In this document: positions 7,385-14,317 of the stretch, in pieces
Layout: each line of letters begins with the position of its first letter
How positions within the stretch are numbered: the stretch's first letter is position 1
From: Peptostreptococcaceae bacterium
GTDB taxonomy: Bacteria > Bacillota > Clostridia > Peptostreptococcales > Peptostreptococcaceae
Direction: 5' to 3'
NCBI GenBank assembly: GCA_029983575.1
Contig: JASBZE010000027.1
Location: forward strand, 1 to 19,082
DNA: 19,082 nt
Program-made: the position numbers and the translations under genes
Notes under the pieces: model-generated
The model's input: the letters and a program-made list of their open reading frames with translations, nothing else
Told to the model about the DNA's origin: nothing
The model's database searches: none

Positions 7385-8386
7385 ATGGTAGATATAACAA
7401 TTATTTCGGGATTTCTCGGATCCGGTAAGACGACTTTTATTAAGAAGTTGATTAGAGAAAACTCTGGGGAGCATGATTTTGTAATTATAGAAAATGAATT
7501 TGGAGAAGAGAGTATTGACGGTAGGATTTTAGAAAAAGAAGGAGTAGAAGTCAGAGAGATAAATTCAGGCTGTATTTGCTGTTCTGTTTCAGGCGACTTC
7601 AAAAACTCAATCAGATATATCATAGATAGATTTTCGCCGGGGAGAATTATAATCGAGCCATCTGGAGTTGGAAAATTATCAGATATTGAAAAAATATGCA
7701 GGGAATTTAACGATGTAAGACTTGGGAAAAAAATTACAATAGCTGACATAAATAAGTATATGATGTACTCAGAAAATTTTGGAGAGTTTTTTGACGATCA
7801 GATACGTGCAGCAGATATCGTCGTTTTTAGTAGAATCGGTAAGGATAATTTAGAAGAAATAAATAATAAGGTTAATGAGGTTTCATCTGATGTAAATAGG
7901 AAAAACTCTAGGGCTGAAATAATTTGCTCGCCATGGGAGGATTTTCGTTCATGGGATTTGGTTGAAGGGCAATTCAAGGAGAATTCTGATGGAGAACACA
8001 ATGATAAATCTTCTAGTAACTCAACTCTCAATAAGAAGTTCGAGGGGAAAATTAAAAGGCGTGCTTTTTTGGAAAAGAGAATATTGAGAAAAAAGACAGC
8101 TAATGAAAGTTTTATGAATTTGACCTTAAGTCCATTTGGAGATGTAGGCGAAGTTGAGCTCAGGGAATTGTTAGATGAGATCATAGAATTATGTGGAGTA
8201 AATCTCATTCGTGCAAAAGGGATGGTTAACTCATATGATGAAATCCTAGAATTTGACTTCGTGCCTGGGGAACTTGAAATTAGAAATATAAAAGCACAGA
8301 CATCTCCAGCAATTGTATTTATTGGAAAAAATCTAGACGAAAATGAGATAAAGAGGGTATTAGAGCGTTATCTAGTTCTCAAATAA
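7385..8386 (+). CDS. CobW/G3E-family P-loop GTPase-like metallochaperone
   Basis: This 333-residue cytoplasmic protein belongs to the G3E (CobW/HypB/UreG) family, whose members deliver metal ions using GTP. Seen in order: Walker A GFLGSGKTT (9-17); ENEFGEESID (37-46); the metal-binding GCICC (62-66, with Cys63, Cys65 and Cys66); IIEPSG (89-94, the Walker B region); a Ser/Asn/Asp-rich linker around 195-225; and a CobW C-terminal-like domain from about 240 (NLTLSPFGDVGEVE to LEFDFVPGELEI). The guanine-specifying NKxD motif is not evident: after ADIVV the sequence reads FSRIGKDN. The start follows GGAGGGATT. It begins a three-gene plus-strand cluster with a permease fusion and a TIGR03943 protein. 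ZagA/YciC of Bacillus is a related zinc chaperone, but the metal here is not proven. Confidence 0.88.
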   Translation: MVDITIISGFLGSGKTTFIKKLIRENSGEHDFVIIENEFGEESIDGRILEKEGVEVREINSGCICCSVSGDFKNSIRYIIDRFSPGRIIIEPSGVGKLSDIEKICREFNDVRLGKKITIADINKYMMYSENFGEFFDDQIRAADIVVFSRIGKDNLEEINNKVNEVSSDVNRKNSRAEIICSPWEDFRSWDLVEGQFKENSDGEHNDKSSSNSTLNKKFEGKIKRRAFLEKRILRKKTANESFMNLTLSPFGDVGEVELRELLDEIIELCGVNLIRAKGMVNSYDEILEFDFVPGELEIRNIKAQTSPAIVFIGKNLDENEIKRVLERYLVLK

Positions 8387-8469
8387 ATGGCAAAATGGCA
8401 TTGACCAGAGGACAATTAATATAAGGTGGTACTGTAGTTATTTGATTCCACAATAAAAGAGGTGAAAAT

Positions 8470-10059
8470 TTGATTCAAATTGATATCGTAAGTGGTTTTT
8501 TTGAGAGCGGAAAGACCACGTTCATAAATAGATATATAAAGGAAGAGCTCAGCGAATTATACGACAATGTACTAGTAATTTCAACCGAAAGAGGAATAGA
8601 AGATTATGAAACGAAAGAAGTATCCTATCTAAAAAAGGATGAGTTTACTGGAGAAATGATAAAAGAGCTAGTAAAAAGCAGATGTGCCGATCACGTGGTT
8701 TTAGAGTTAAATGGAGTTTGGGATGCGACGAAAGCAATTGGATTAAACCTAGGTAGAGGGTTTGATATATCAAATTTCATCACGGTAATAGACAGCAAGA
8801 CATTTAAAAACTATATGACTAATATGAGGAGGATAATGATAGACAAAATTTCAAACTCTGATGTCGTGGTGGTGAGAGGAAGTGCGAAACGGGGAAATAG
8901 CCCATTTTTTGATTTATCTAATAGTGAATCAAAATTACCTCATAAGAAAAAAATAGACGAAGATATAAAAAAGTCTGTGAGGACCCTCTCACCAAGTACG
9001 AGGGTAATTTCTAGTGATGATGTTTTTAAAAGTGAGTACATAAACAATTCACAATTGAGTCAATCCGACAGAGCGCTTATTTATCCCCTAGTACTAAGCC
9101 TGTTAATTGCCGTATTGATTTATGGATCATCGGTATTTTTAAGTGGTAGTTTAAATGCCTACCTTTCAAAGATTTTTTTGACTTTTTCAGGTTTGGTACT
9201 TCAGATTATGCCGTTTCTGGTAATTGGTTCCCTCTTATCATCCTTGATACAGGTATTTTTACCAAGGAGTCTATTTTTGAGGGTGTTTGAAGAAGGAGGA
9301 CCAGGGGCAATTTTACTAGCGATGTTTGCGGGAATATTATTTCCGGTTTGTGATTGTGCGATGATACCAATTGTAGGAGGTTTTTCTAAAAAAGGCGCTC
9401 CAATTTCTTCATTGGTAGCTTTTATGGTGGCATCTCCAGCTGTAAATCCCATAGTGATTCTGTCTACATACTACGCTTTTTCTCAAAATTTAAGTGTGGT
9501 AATATACAGAGTGATTTTAGGACTCTTAATTGCTGCAATTATGGGATTTTCGATTTATATATTGGAAAAAAGGCAGGTTATAGATTCCACAAAGGTCGCA
9601 GGAGAAGGAGTTTACATAGATCCGTCTGAAGATATCATATATTTAAAAGGGAATTTAGAAAAGATTGAGGCTATACTCAAACACATTAGAAATGAATTTT
9701 TTAAATTATGTCAGTACGTCGTAGTTGGGGCTATGTTTGCGTCGGTATTCCAGACCCTAGTTCCTAAGGATATGATGTTTAGCCTATCCTCATCAGCATT
9801 TACGGCGACATTGATTTTGATATTACTGTCAGTTTTTATATCTGTATGTTCAACCTCAAATGCCTTTATAGCTAGGAGTTTTTATAATTATTTCCCATTA
9901 AACTCAGTGATGGCTTTTATAGTTGTTGGACCTTTGATAGAAATAACAAATTTATTTATGCTTTCTGGTATTTTTAAGAAAAACTATGTTGTCAAATACA
10001 CAGCTTCAATAGTTTTTCTAAGCATACTACTCTTTGGTATCGTGCCTTTATTTAGGTAG
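8470..10059 (+). CDS. Fusion of G3E-like P-loop domain and ArsP_1/UPF0718-type permease
   Basis: This is a 529-residue two-part protein. Residues 1-190 resemble the preceding CobW protein: Walker A GFFESGKTT (9-17), HVVLELNG (75-82) in place of the EPSG region, and VIDSKTF (106-112). The GCxCC metal motif is absent. Residues from about 203 on form a permease of the ArsP_1/UPF0718 type with about eight to ten membrane segments. Its marks are FPVCDCAMIP (291-300), KKGAPISSLVAFMVASPAVNP (from 308) and a second Cys site SVCSTSNAFIA (458-468). The start is TTG at 8470 with AAAGAGGTG in front. A role in metal or metalloid export, with the P-loop domain gating or loading the channel, is inference. 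Confidence 0.85.
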   Translation: MIQIDIVSGFFESGKTTFINRYIKEELSELYDNVLVISTERGIEDYETKEVSYLKKDEFTGEMIKELVKSRCADHVVLELNGVWDATKAIGLNLGRGFDISNFITVIDSKTFKNYMTNMRRIMIDKISNSDVVVVRGSAKRGNSPFFDLSNSESKLPHKKKIDEDIKKSVRTLSPSTRVISSDDVFKSEYINNSQLSQSDRALIYPLVLSLLIAVLIYGSSVFLSGSLNAYLSKIFLTFSGLVLQIMPFLVIGSLLSSLIQVFLPRSLFLRVFEEGGPGAILLAMFAGILFPVCDCAMIPIVGGFSKKGAPISSLVAFMVASPAVNPIVILSTYYAFSQNLSVVIYRVILGLLIAAIMGFSIYILEKRQVIDSTKVAGEGVYIDPSEDIIYLKGNLEKIEAILKHIRNEFFKLCQYVVVGAMFASVFQTLVPKDMMFSLSSSAFTATLILILLSVFISVCSTSNAFIARSFYNYFPLNSVMAFIVVGPLIEITNLFMLSGIFKKNYVVKYTASIVFLSILLFGIVPLFR

Positions 10060-10129
10060 TAAGAATAGGATTTATAGATTGTGGTTACTATAAAACTATA
10101 TTTGGAAAATTTTTAATTAGGAGGATAAA

Positions 10130-10936
10130 ATGTTAAAAAAATTAAATCTTGAATACATCATTCAATCTGTAATTTCCTTAATAATCTCCCTATCGCTGGC
10201 GAAGGTGCTGATGGATGGAAGTATAAATAGATTTGTACATCCGAAATTTAATTATTTGCTTTGGCTAAGTGCCGCTATATTTTTAATGATCTCGACTATA
10301 AGTCTTTTAGGAGTTAGAAAACCTAGGCACATGGTTAGGATACACAGGTACGTTTTTTTCGTATTTGCATTTTCTGTAATAGTAGCGGCTTTTAACGGAG
10401 GTATAGGTCAGGTTTATTCCAATGAGAACATATTATCCCAAACTACTGTATTGGATTCTGATTCAAATGTAATAAAAGACATATCAAACTTAAAGAACTC
10501 GGATAATCAAGCAGAGAAAAATTCCAGTAATAAAAGTTCGAATAAAAAAGAGTCACAGCTAAAAAAGGGAAGTACAATTATTATAGACGATCAAATGTAT
10601 CTCAGATGGTATACGGGAATATATTATGATGCAGATCAGTATAAGGGCGTGAAATTTAAGATTCTGGCTCGGGTGTTTAAAGATGATAATATGAAAAATT
10701 ACGTCATCCTCGGTAGGTTGGGAATGCTTTGTTGTATGGCTGATTTACAGAGTAGTGGGTTTATATACGACGGAGAAGAAATGAAAAACTTAAAAGATGG
10801 AGAGTGGTATTACGTAACGGGTGAGGTCATTCAAAATGACAAAATATCCCATAATCACGAATTTTTACCTCAGATGAAAAATGTAGAATTTGAAAAGGCG
10901 AGCAAACCAGCAGATGAATTTGTTTATTTATATTAG
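10130..10936 (+). CDS. TIGR03943-family membrane protein
   Basis: This 268-residue protein has two or three N-terminal membrane segments (about 11-28, 42-60 and 73-90). A low-complexity Ser/Asn/Lys linker follows (about 108-146), then a soluble C-terminal domain. The domain carries the family-typical di-cysteine GRLGMLCCMADL (Cys201, Cys202) and GEWYYVTGEV. TIGR03943/DUF1980 proteins, such as YcgQ of Bacillus subtilis, are habitual partners of UPF0718 permeases like YcgR, which matches the gene order here. The ATG follows AGGAGGATAAA. The Cys pair is a plausible metal site facing outside if the linker is extracytoplasmic. The molecular function of the family is not known to me. Confidence 0.85.
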   Translation: MLKKLNLEYIIQSVISLIISLSLAKVLMDGSINRFVHPKFNYLLWLSAAIFLMISTISLLGVRKPRHMVRIHRYVFFVFAFSVIVAAFNGGIGQVYSNENILSQTTVLDSDSNVIKDISNLKNSDNQAEKNSSNKSSNKKESQLKKGSTIIIDDQMYLRWYTGIYYDADQYKGVKFKILARVFKDDNMKNYVILGRLGMLCCMADLQSSGFIYDGEEMKNLKDGEWYYVTGEVIQNDKISHNHEFLPQMKNVEFEKASKPADEFVYLY

Positions 10937-10954
10937 CTCTTTAGAATTTAAAAA

Positions 10955-10990
10955 ACCGGTTATAAATACAAATCTGTACCTATAACCGGT
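10955..10990 (-). terminator. Shared hairpin terminator between the metal cluster and tpx
   Basis: A perfect 10-bp stem, ACCGGTTATA and TATAACCGGT, has a 16-nt loop. On the minus strand it is followed by TTTTTAAA, giving a good terminator for tpx. On the plus strand the tail is AAATTTAC, which is weaker. Confidence 0.8.
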
Positions 10991-11011
10991 AAATTTACTT
11001 GTTTATACTAA

Positions 11012-11521
11012 CTATAATAGAGCTTTAACTTCTTCTATTGCCTTGTCATAGTCAGGGTGTTCAGTATTTTCTTCAACGTATTGAACGTATTTAACTGTTC
11101 CGTCTTTGTCTATTACAACGATACCTCTGTTTAATAGTCTGAACTCTTCCATTAAGAAACCATATTTTGTACCGAAGTCAAGGTCTTTGTGGTCAGAGAT
11201 TAGAATTGCTGAATCGATTCCTTCTGCTCCACCAAATCTAGCTTGTGCAAATGGAAGGTCACAGCTTATTGTAAGTACTGCAACGTCACCAAGCTTAGTA
11301 GCTTCTTCGTTAAATCTCTTAGTTTGAAGTTCACAAACTCCTGTATCTATTGAAGGTACAACACTTATAAGAACAACCTTTCCTTCTACTTCCTTTAGGT
11401 TGAATTCACTTAAGTCATTTTTAAGAGCCTTAAAATCAGGAGCTTTATCTCCTACGCTTATTTTCTTTCCTACTAGTGTTACAGGGTTTCCTGCGAATTT
11501 AGTTTCTTGTCTTTTGTCCAT
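11012..11521 (-). CDS. tpx: Thiol peroxidase, atypical cysteine layout
   Basis: This 169-residue cytoplasmic peroxiredoxin of the Tpx group reduces hydrogen peroxide and organic peroxides with thioredoxin. The peroxidatic Cys63 lies in VPSIDTGVCELQTKRFN, and the typical DLPFAQARF block follows. Well-known Tpx proteins have the resolving Cys right after that block (RFC in E. coli). Here the residue is Gly97 (RFGGAEG), and the only other Cys is Cys87 in TISCDLPF. Either Cys87 resolves the disulfide or the enzyme works as a 1-Cys form. The frame opens five codons earlier, but ATG at 11521 is preferred because GGAGGTTACCATT sits directly before it. It is a single gene with its own promoter and terminator. 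Confidence 0.93.
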   Translation of the reverse strand: MDKRQETKFAGNPVTLVGKKISVGDKAPDFKALKNDLSEFNLKEVEGKVVLISVVPSIDTGVCELQTKRFNEEATKLGDVAVLTISCDLPFAQARFGGAEGIDSAILISDHKDLDFGTKYGFLMEEFRLLNRGIVVIDKDGTVKYVQYVEENTEHPDYDKAIEEVKALL

Positions 11522-11547
11522 AATGGTAACCTCCATATAATATAAAA

Positions 11548-11576
11548 ATTATTGTATTTAGTTCTTTTGCTTTCAA
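11548..11576 (-). promoter_or_regulatory. tpx: Candidate tpx promoter
   Basis: On the minus strand TTGAAA (11571-11576) and AATAAT (11548-11553) are separated by 17 nt, about 30 nt upstream of the start codon. No clear PerR-type palindrome was seen nearby. Confidence 0.45.
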
Positions 11577-11665
11577 AGATATTTATACCCTACCTACTGG
11601 GTTTTAATCGTCGGTATGGATTTATTGAGTAAAAATCTTTAGTCGATAATAGATAAATTAAATTC

Positions 11666-11694
11666 TTGTGTTAATATAGTGTTTTTGATATTAT
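11666..11694 (+). promoter_or_regulatory. Candidate promoter of the rRNA-modification genes
   Basis: TTGTGT (11666-11671) and TATTAT (11689-11694) are separated by 17 nt and lie 55 nt upstream of the pseudouridine synthase start codon. Confidence 0.4.
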
Positions 11695-11749
11695 TGATAT
11701 AGTAAATTCAATACGAGTTATATGATTACTTGAAAATGGGAGGTATATT

Positions 11750-12571
11750 ATGAGAATTGATAAGTTGCTATCGAATATGGGTTATGGCAGTAGAAATGAT
11801 ATAAAAAAAGACGTGAAGGCTGGTGCTGTAACGGTAAATGGAAAGGCAATCAAATCTGCTTCTATCCATGTTGATGAGAAAAATGACCTAATTACATACA
11901 ATGGAGAAAAAGTTGTATATAGAGAATTTATATATCTTATGATGAATAAACCTCCTGGAGTTGTGTCAGCTACCTTTGATAATTACGATGAGACGGTGAT
12001 AGATTTAGTCGATGAAGAGTTTAAGATTTTTGACCCTCACCCAGTTGGAAGGTTGGACAAGGATACTGAGGGACTACTAATACTCACAAATGACGGTAAG
12101 CTTTCACACTCACTTTTATCACCCAAAAAACATATAAATAAGACCTATATGGCTGTCTTGGAAAAAGAGCTTGATGAGAAAACAAAAGAGGCTTTTAAAA
12201 AGGGAATTGACCTTGGAGATTTTACTTCTATGCCTTCTGAGGTAAAGCTTGCTGATGAGGAAGTGATTAATGATTTTTTAAATAATGAGGAGATAATTAA
12301 TGAATTTTTAAATAATGAAGAATATAATTTTCAAAACGATATCAAAAATATAGTTTCGAAAAATAATAGTGAATTAAAGTCAAAAATTGCTGTCGTTGAA
12401 ATAAAGGAAGGAAAATTTCATCAAGTAAAGAGGATGTTTGAGTCATGTGGTAACAAAGTTACTTACCTTAAGAGGATTAAGATGGGTGATTTGAGCCTTG
12501 ATAAAAATCTTGAACTTGGGGAGTATAGGGAACTTAGTGATCAGGAGCTGGAAATATTAAAAAATAGTTAG
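11750..12571 (+). CDS. RsuA/RluB-family rRNA pseudouridine synthase
   Basis: This 273-residue enzyme converts a specific uridine in rRNA to pseudouridine. The N-terminal S4 RNA-binding domain (about 1-60) starts MRIDKLLSNMGYGSRNDIKKDVKAG. The catalytic domain carries MMNKPPGVVSAT (64-75) and catalytic Asp103 in GRLDKDTEGLLILTNDG (100-116). KFHQVKRMFESCGNKV (222-237) is the conserved late motif. The layout fits RsuA-type 16S enzymes better than the longer RluB type, but this cannot be settled by eye. Residues 170-190 are an in-frame tandem repeat (EEVINDFLNN, EEIINEFLNN) inside a roughly 45-residue poorly conserved stretch just before the KFHQVKR motif. The ATG follows GGGAGGTATATT. The RlmD gene follows after 161 nt, so the two may share a transcript. 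Confidence 0.9.
   Translation: MRIDKLLSNMGYGSRNDIKKDVKAGAVTVNGKAIKSASIHVDEKNDLITYNGEKVVYREFIYLMMNKPPGVVSATFDNYDETVIDLVDEEFKIFDPHPVGRLDKDTEGLLILTNDGKLSHSLLSPKKHINKTYMAVLEKELDEKTKEAFKKGIDLGDFTSMPSEVKLADEEVINDFLNNEEIINEFLNNEEYNFQNDIKNIVSKNNSELKSKIAVVEIKEGKFHQVKRMFESCGNKVTYLKRIKMGDLSLDKNLELGEYRELSDQELEILKNS
12257..12326 (+). repeat. In-frame 30-bp tandem repeat in the pseudouridine synthase gene
   Basis: Units at 12257-12286 and 12287-12316 are near identical (gag-ga/aa-t-attaatga-ttttt-aaataat), and a third, partial unit starts at 12317. The period is ten codons, so the reading frame is kept. Confidence 0.85.
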
Positions 12572-12577
12572 AGTTGA

Positions 12578-12744
12578 TGATAGATTATTTAGAAAATCCG
12601 GATATGTTGTATTGGAGTCACTGATAGATTATTTAGAATTACGGATAGATTTTTAATGAAGAAAAAATGGAGATAAGTAAATAAATGAAATTGTAACTAA
12701 GTAAATAAATAAAAATGGAGATAAGTAAATAAATGAAGAGAAAA
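12578..12744 (+). repeat. Two tandem arrays before and across the rlmD start
   Basis: TGATAGATTATTTAGAA occurs at 12578 and 12622 (period 44). Further on, three 24-nt units run at 12673-12696, 12697-12720 and 12721-12744, all with TAAGTAAATAAAT. Units one and three carry ATGAA at the same place. The GGAG ribosome binding site of rlmD (12717-12720) is likewise repeated at 12669-12672, with the same 12-nt distance to an ATG. Confidence 0.85.
12685..12696 (+). other. Three-codon upstream ORF created by repeat of the rlmD start region
   Basis: ATG-AAA-TTG-TAA lies 48 nt before the rlmD start codon. Its GGAG element and spacing are identical to those of rlmD, so ribosomes could initiate here. Whether it is translated or affects rlmD is not known. 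Confidence 0.4.
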
Positions 12745-14226
12745 GATATAATTGAGTTTGTAGTTGGAGATATGGAGTTCGGAGGGATTACTAGATCTGA
12801 CTACGATGGAAAGAGAATAAAAATGAAAGGCGGTCTGACAGGTCAAAAGGTAAGGGCAGTCGTCAAAAAGACTAGGGAAAAAACTGCTGAAACAAGACTG
12901 CTTGAAGTAATAGAAAAATCAAGTCTAGAGACTGAGGACGTCTGTAAAAATTTCGGCATCTGTGGTGGGTGTTCGATGTTATCAGTTCCATATGAAAAAC
13001 AACTTGAGATTAAGAAAAATCAAGTTCTAAAATTATTAGAGGATAATGATGTAAGTGATTTTGAATTTGAAGGGGTAGTGGGAAGCCCCAAAAATCATAA
13101 TTATAGAAATAAAATGGAATATACATTTGGAGATGAAGAAAAAGACGGTCCCATGACTCTTGGAATGCATAAAAAAGGCAGACACATAGACATAGTTACT
13201 GTAGATGATTGCTTAATAGTAGACGAAGACTTTAATACAATACTTAAAAATACGCTTGAATTTTTTAAAAAAGAAGGTCTTCCAAAATACAATAATAAAA
13301 CTCACACAGGCTATCTACGTCATCTAGTATTGAGAAAGGGAGAAAATACTGGTGAGATGTTGGTAAATCTAGTAACCTCATCACAGATTGACTATAATTT
13401 GGATAAATATGTAGATATGATAAGGTCTTTAGAACTAAAGAACAATAAGGTAGTTGGAATAATCAACACAATAAACGACTCACTAGCCGATGCGGTAGTT
13501 CCGGAAAAAGTCGTAGTTTTAAGTGGTAGGGGATATTTTTATGAAAAAGTGCTCGGACTTAAATTTAAAGTGAGCCCATTTTCATTTTTCCAGACAAACA
13601 CACTAGGAGCAGAGCTTTTGTATAGTGAAGCGAGAAAATATGCAAAAGAATCAATTGGAAGATCGCATGAAATTGGAGAAAGTCAAGAAACAAGGGATTG
13701 GCAAAAATTAAGAAGTGAACAAGAAACAAGGGACGAGCGAGAAATCAGAAGTGAACAACGAACAAGGAACGAGCGAGAAATAATTTTCGATTTATACAGC
13801 GGGACTGGTACTATCGGTCAAATAATGTCTGACAGCGCTAAAAATGTATTTGGAATTGAAATTATTGAAGAAGCTGTCGATGCAGCTAACGAAAATGCAA
13901 AAATAAATGGACTTAAAAATTGTGAATTTATAGCGGGAGATGTCGGAGAAAAGGTAAAAGAGCTCAGGGATAGAGGCATTTCACCAGATTTGATAATAGT
14001 TGACCCTCCTCGTGCTGGAATAATGTCAAAAGCTGTTGTCGATATAGCGGGATTTGATAGCGAAAATATAGTCTATGTTTCGTGTAATCCGAAAACTTTG
14101 GCTATTAACTTGAGCGAGTTTGAGGGACTGGGGTACAAGGTTAGGAAGGTTAAGTTGGTTGACCTTTACCCGAATACCGGTCATGTGGAATGCGTGGTGC
14201 TTTTATCTAGGTATATCAATGATTAA
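12733..14226 (+). CDS. rlmD: RlmD/RumA-type 23S rRNA m5U methyltransferase
   Basis: This 497-residue SAM-dependent enzyme methylates C5 of a uridine in 23S rRNA (U1939 in E. coli; Gram-positive RlmCD-like enzymes may modify two sites). An N-terminal TRAM RNA-binding domain (about 5-62) is followed by four iron-sulfur cysteines: Cys71, Cys77, Cys80 and Cys160. FQTNT begins the catalytic domain. Motif I is FDLYSGTGTIG, then DPPRAG, the nucleophile Cys451 in YVSCNP, and Glu486 in HVECVVLL. Residues 317-351 are an inserted charged tandem repeat just before motif I (SQETRDWQKLR, SEQETRDEREIR, SEQRTRNEREI) that is not part of the usual family. The ribosome binding site GGAG is 12 nt from the ATG, rather far. 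All catalytic residues are intact, so the enzyme is likely functional. Confidence 0.92.
   Translation: MKRKDIIEFVVGDMEFGGITRSDYDGKRIKMKGGLTGQKVRAVVKKTREKTAETRLLEVIEKSSLETEDVCKNFGICGGCSMLSVPYEKQLEIKKNQVLKLLEDNDVSDFEFEGVVGSPKNHNYRNKMEYTFGDEEKDGPMTLGMHKKGRHIDIVTVDDCLIVDEDFNTILKNTLEFFKKEGLPKYNNKTHTGYLRHLVLRKGENTGEMLVNLVTSSQIDYNLDKYVDMIRSLELKNNKVVGIINTINDSLADAVVPEKVVVLSGRGYFYEKVLGLKFKVSPFSFFQTNTLGAELLYSEARKYAKESIGRSHEIGESQETRDWQKLRSEQETRDEREIRSEQRTRNEREIIFDLYSGTGTIGQIMSDSAKNVFGIEIIEEAVDAANENAKINGLKNCEFIAGDVGEKVKELRDRGISPDLIIVDPPRAGIMSKAVVDIAGFDSENIVYVSCNPKTLAINLSEFEGLGYKVRKVKLVDLYPNTGHVECVVLLSRYIND
13681..13785 (+). repeat. rlmD: In-frame 33-36 bp tandem repeat inside rlmD
   Basis: Three units run at 13681-13713, 13714-13749 and 13750-13785, each built on AGT-GAACAA-GAAACAAGG-GACGAGCGAGAA. 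The periods are eleven and twelve codons, so the frame is kept. The encoded stretch is highly charged and probably a surface helix or disordered loop. Confidence 0.9.
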
Positions 14227-14256
14227 AACACTTCAATAATTGTTTTTCAGGCTCTC

Positions 14257-14317
14257 TGTCCGCGTTTTGTCCACGTTTTTTTTATTTCGTGGACAAAGTA
14301 ATTTAGAGGTGGACAAC
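14257..14317 (+). other. Probable integrase-binding region at the prophage end
   Basis: TGTCCGCGTTT (14257) and TGTCCACGTTT (14268) form an 11-bp direct repeat. TTTGTCCACG (14266-14275) and CGTGGACAAA (14288-14297) form a perfect 10-bp inverted repeat. GGTGGACAAC (14308-14317) is a further inverted copy inside the last integrase codons. No T-tract follows the hairpin on either strand, so it is not an ordinary terminator. Its place between rlmD and int suggests arm-type sites near the attachment site, but the att core itself cannot be identified without the other prophage end. Confidence 0.45.

Noticed and set aside
7372..7749. Minus-strand ORF opposite the CobW gene
   Set aside because: It is antisense to a clearly conserved coding sequence and its protein is low-complexity Ser, Ile and Pro rich.
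14266..14297. Intrinsic terminator between rlmD and int
   Set aside because: The stem is good but no T tract follows on either strand and the loop is T-rich; phased repeat copies around it fit protein binding better.
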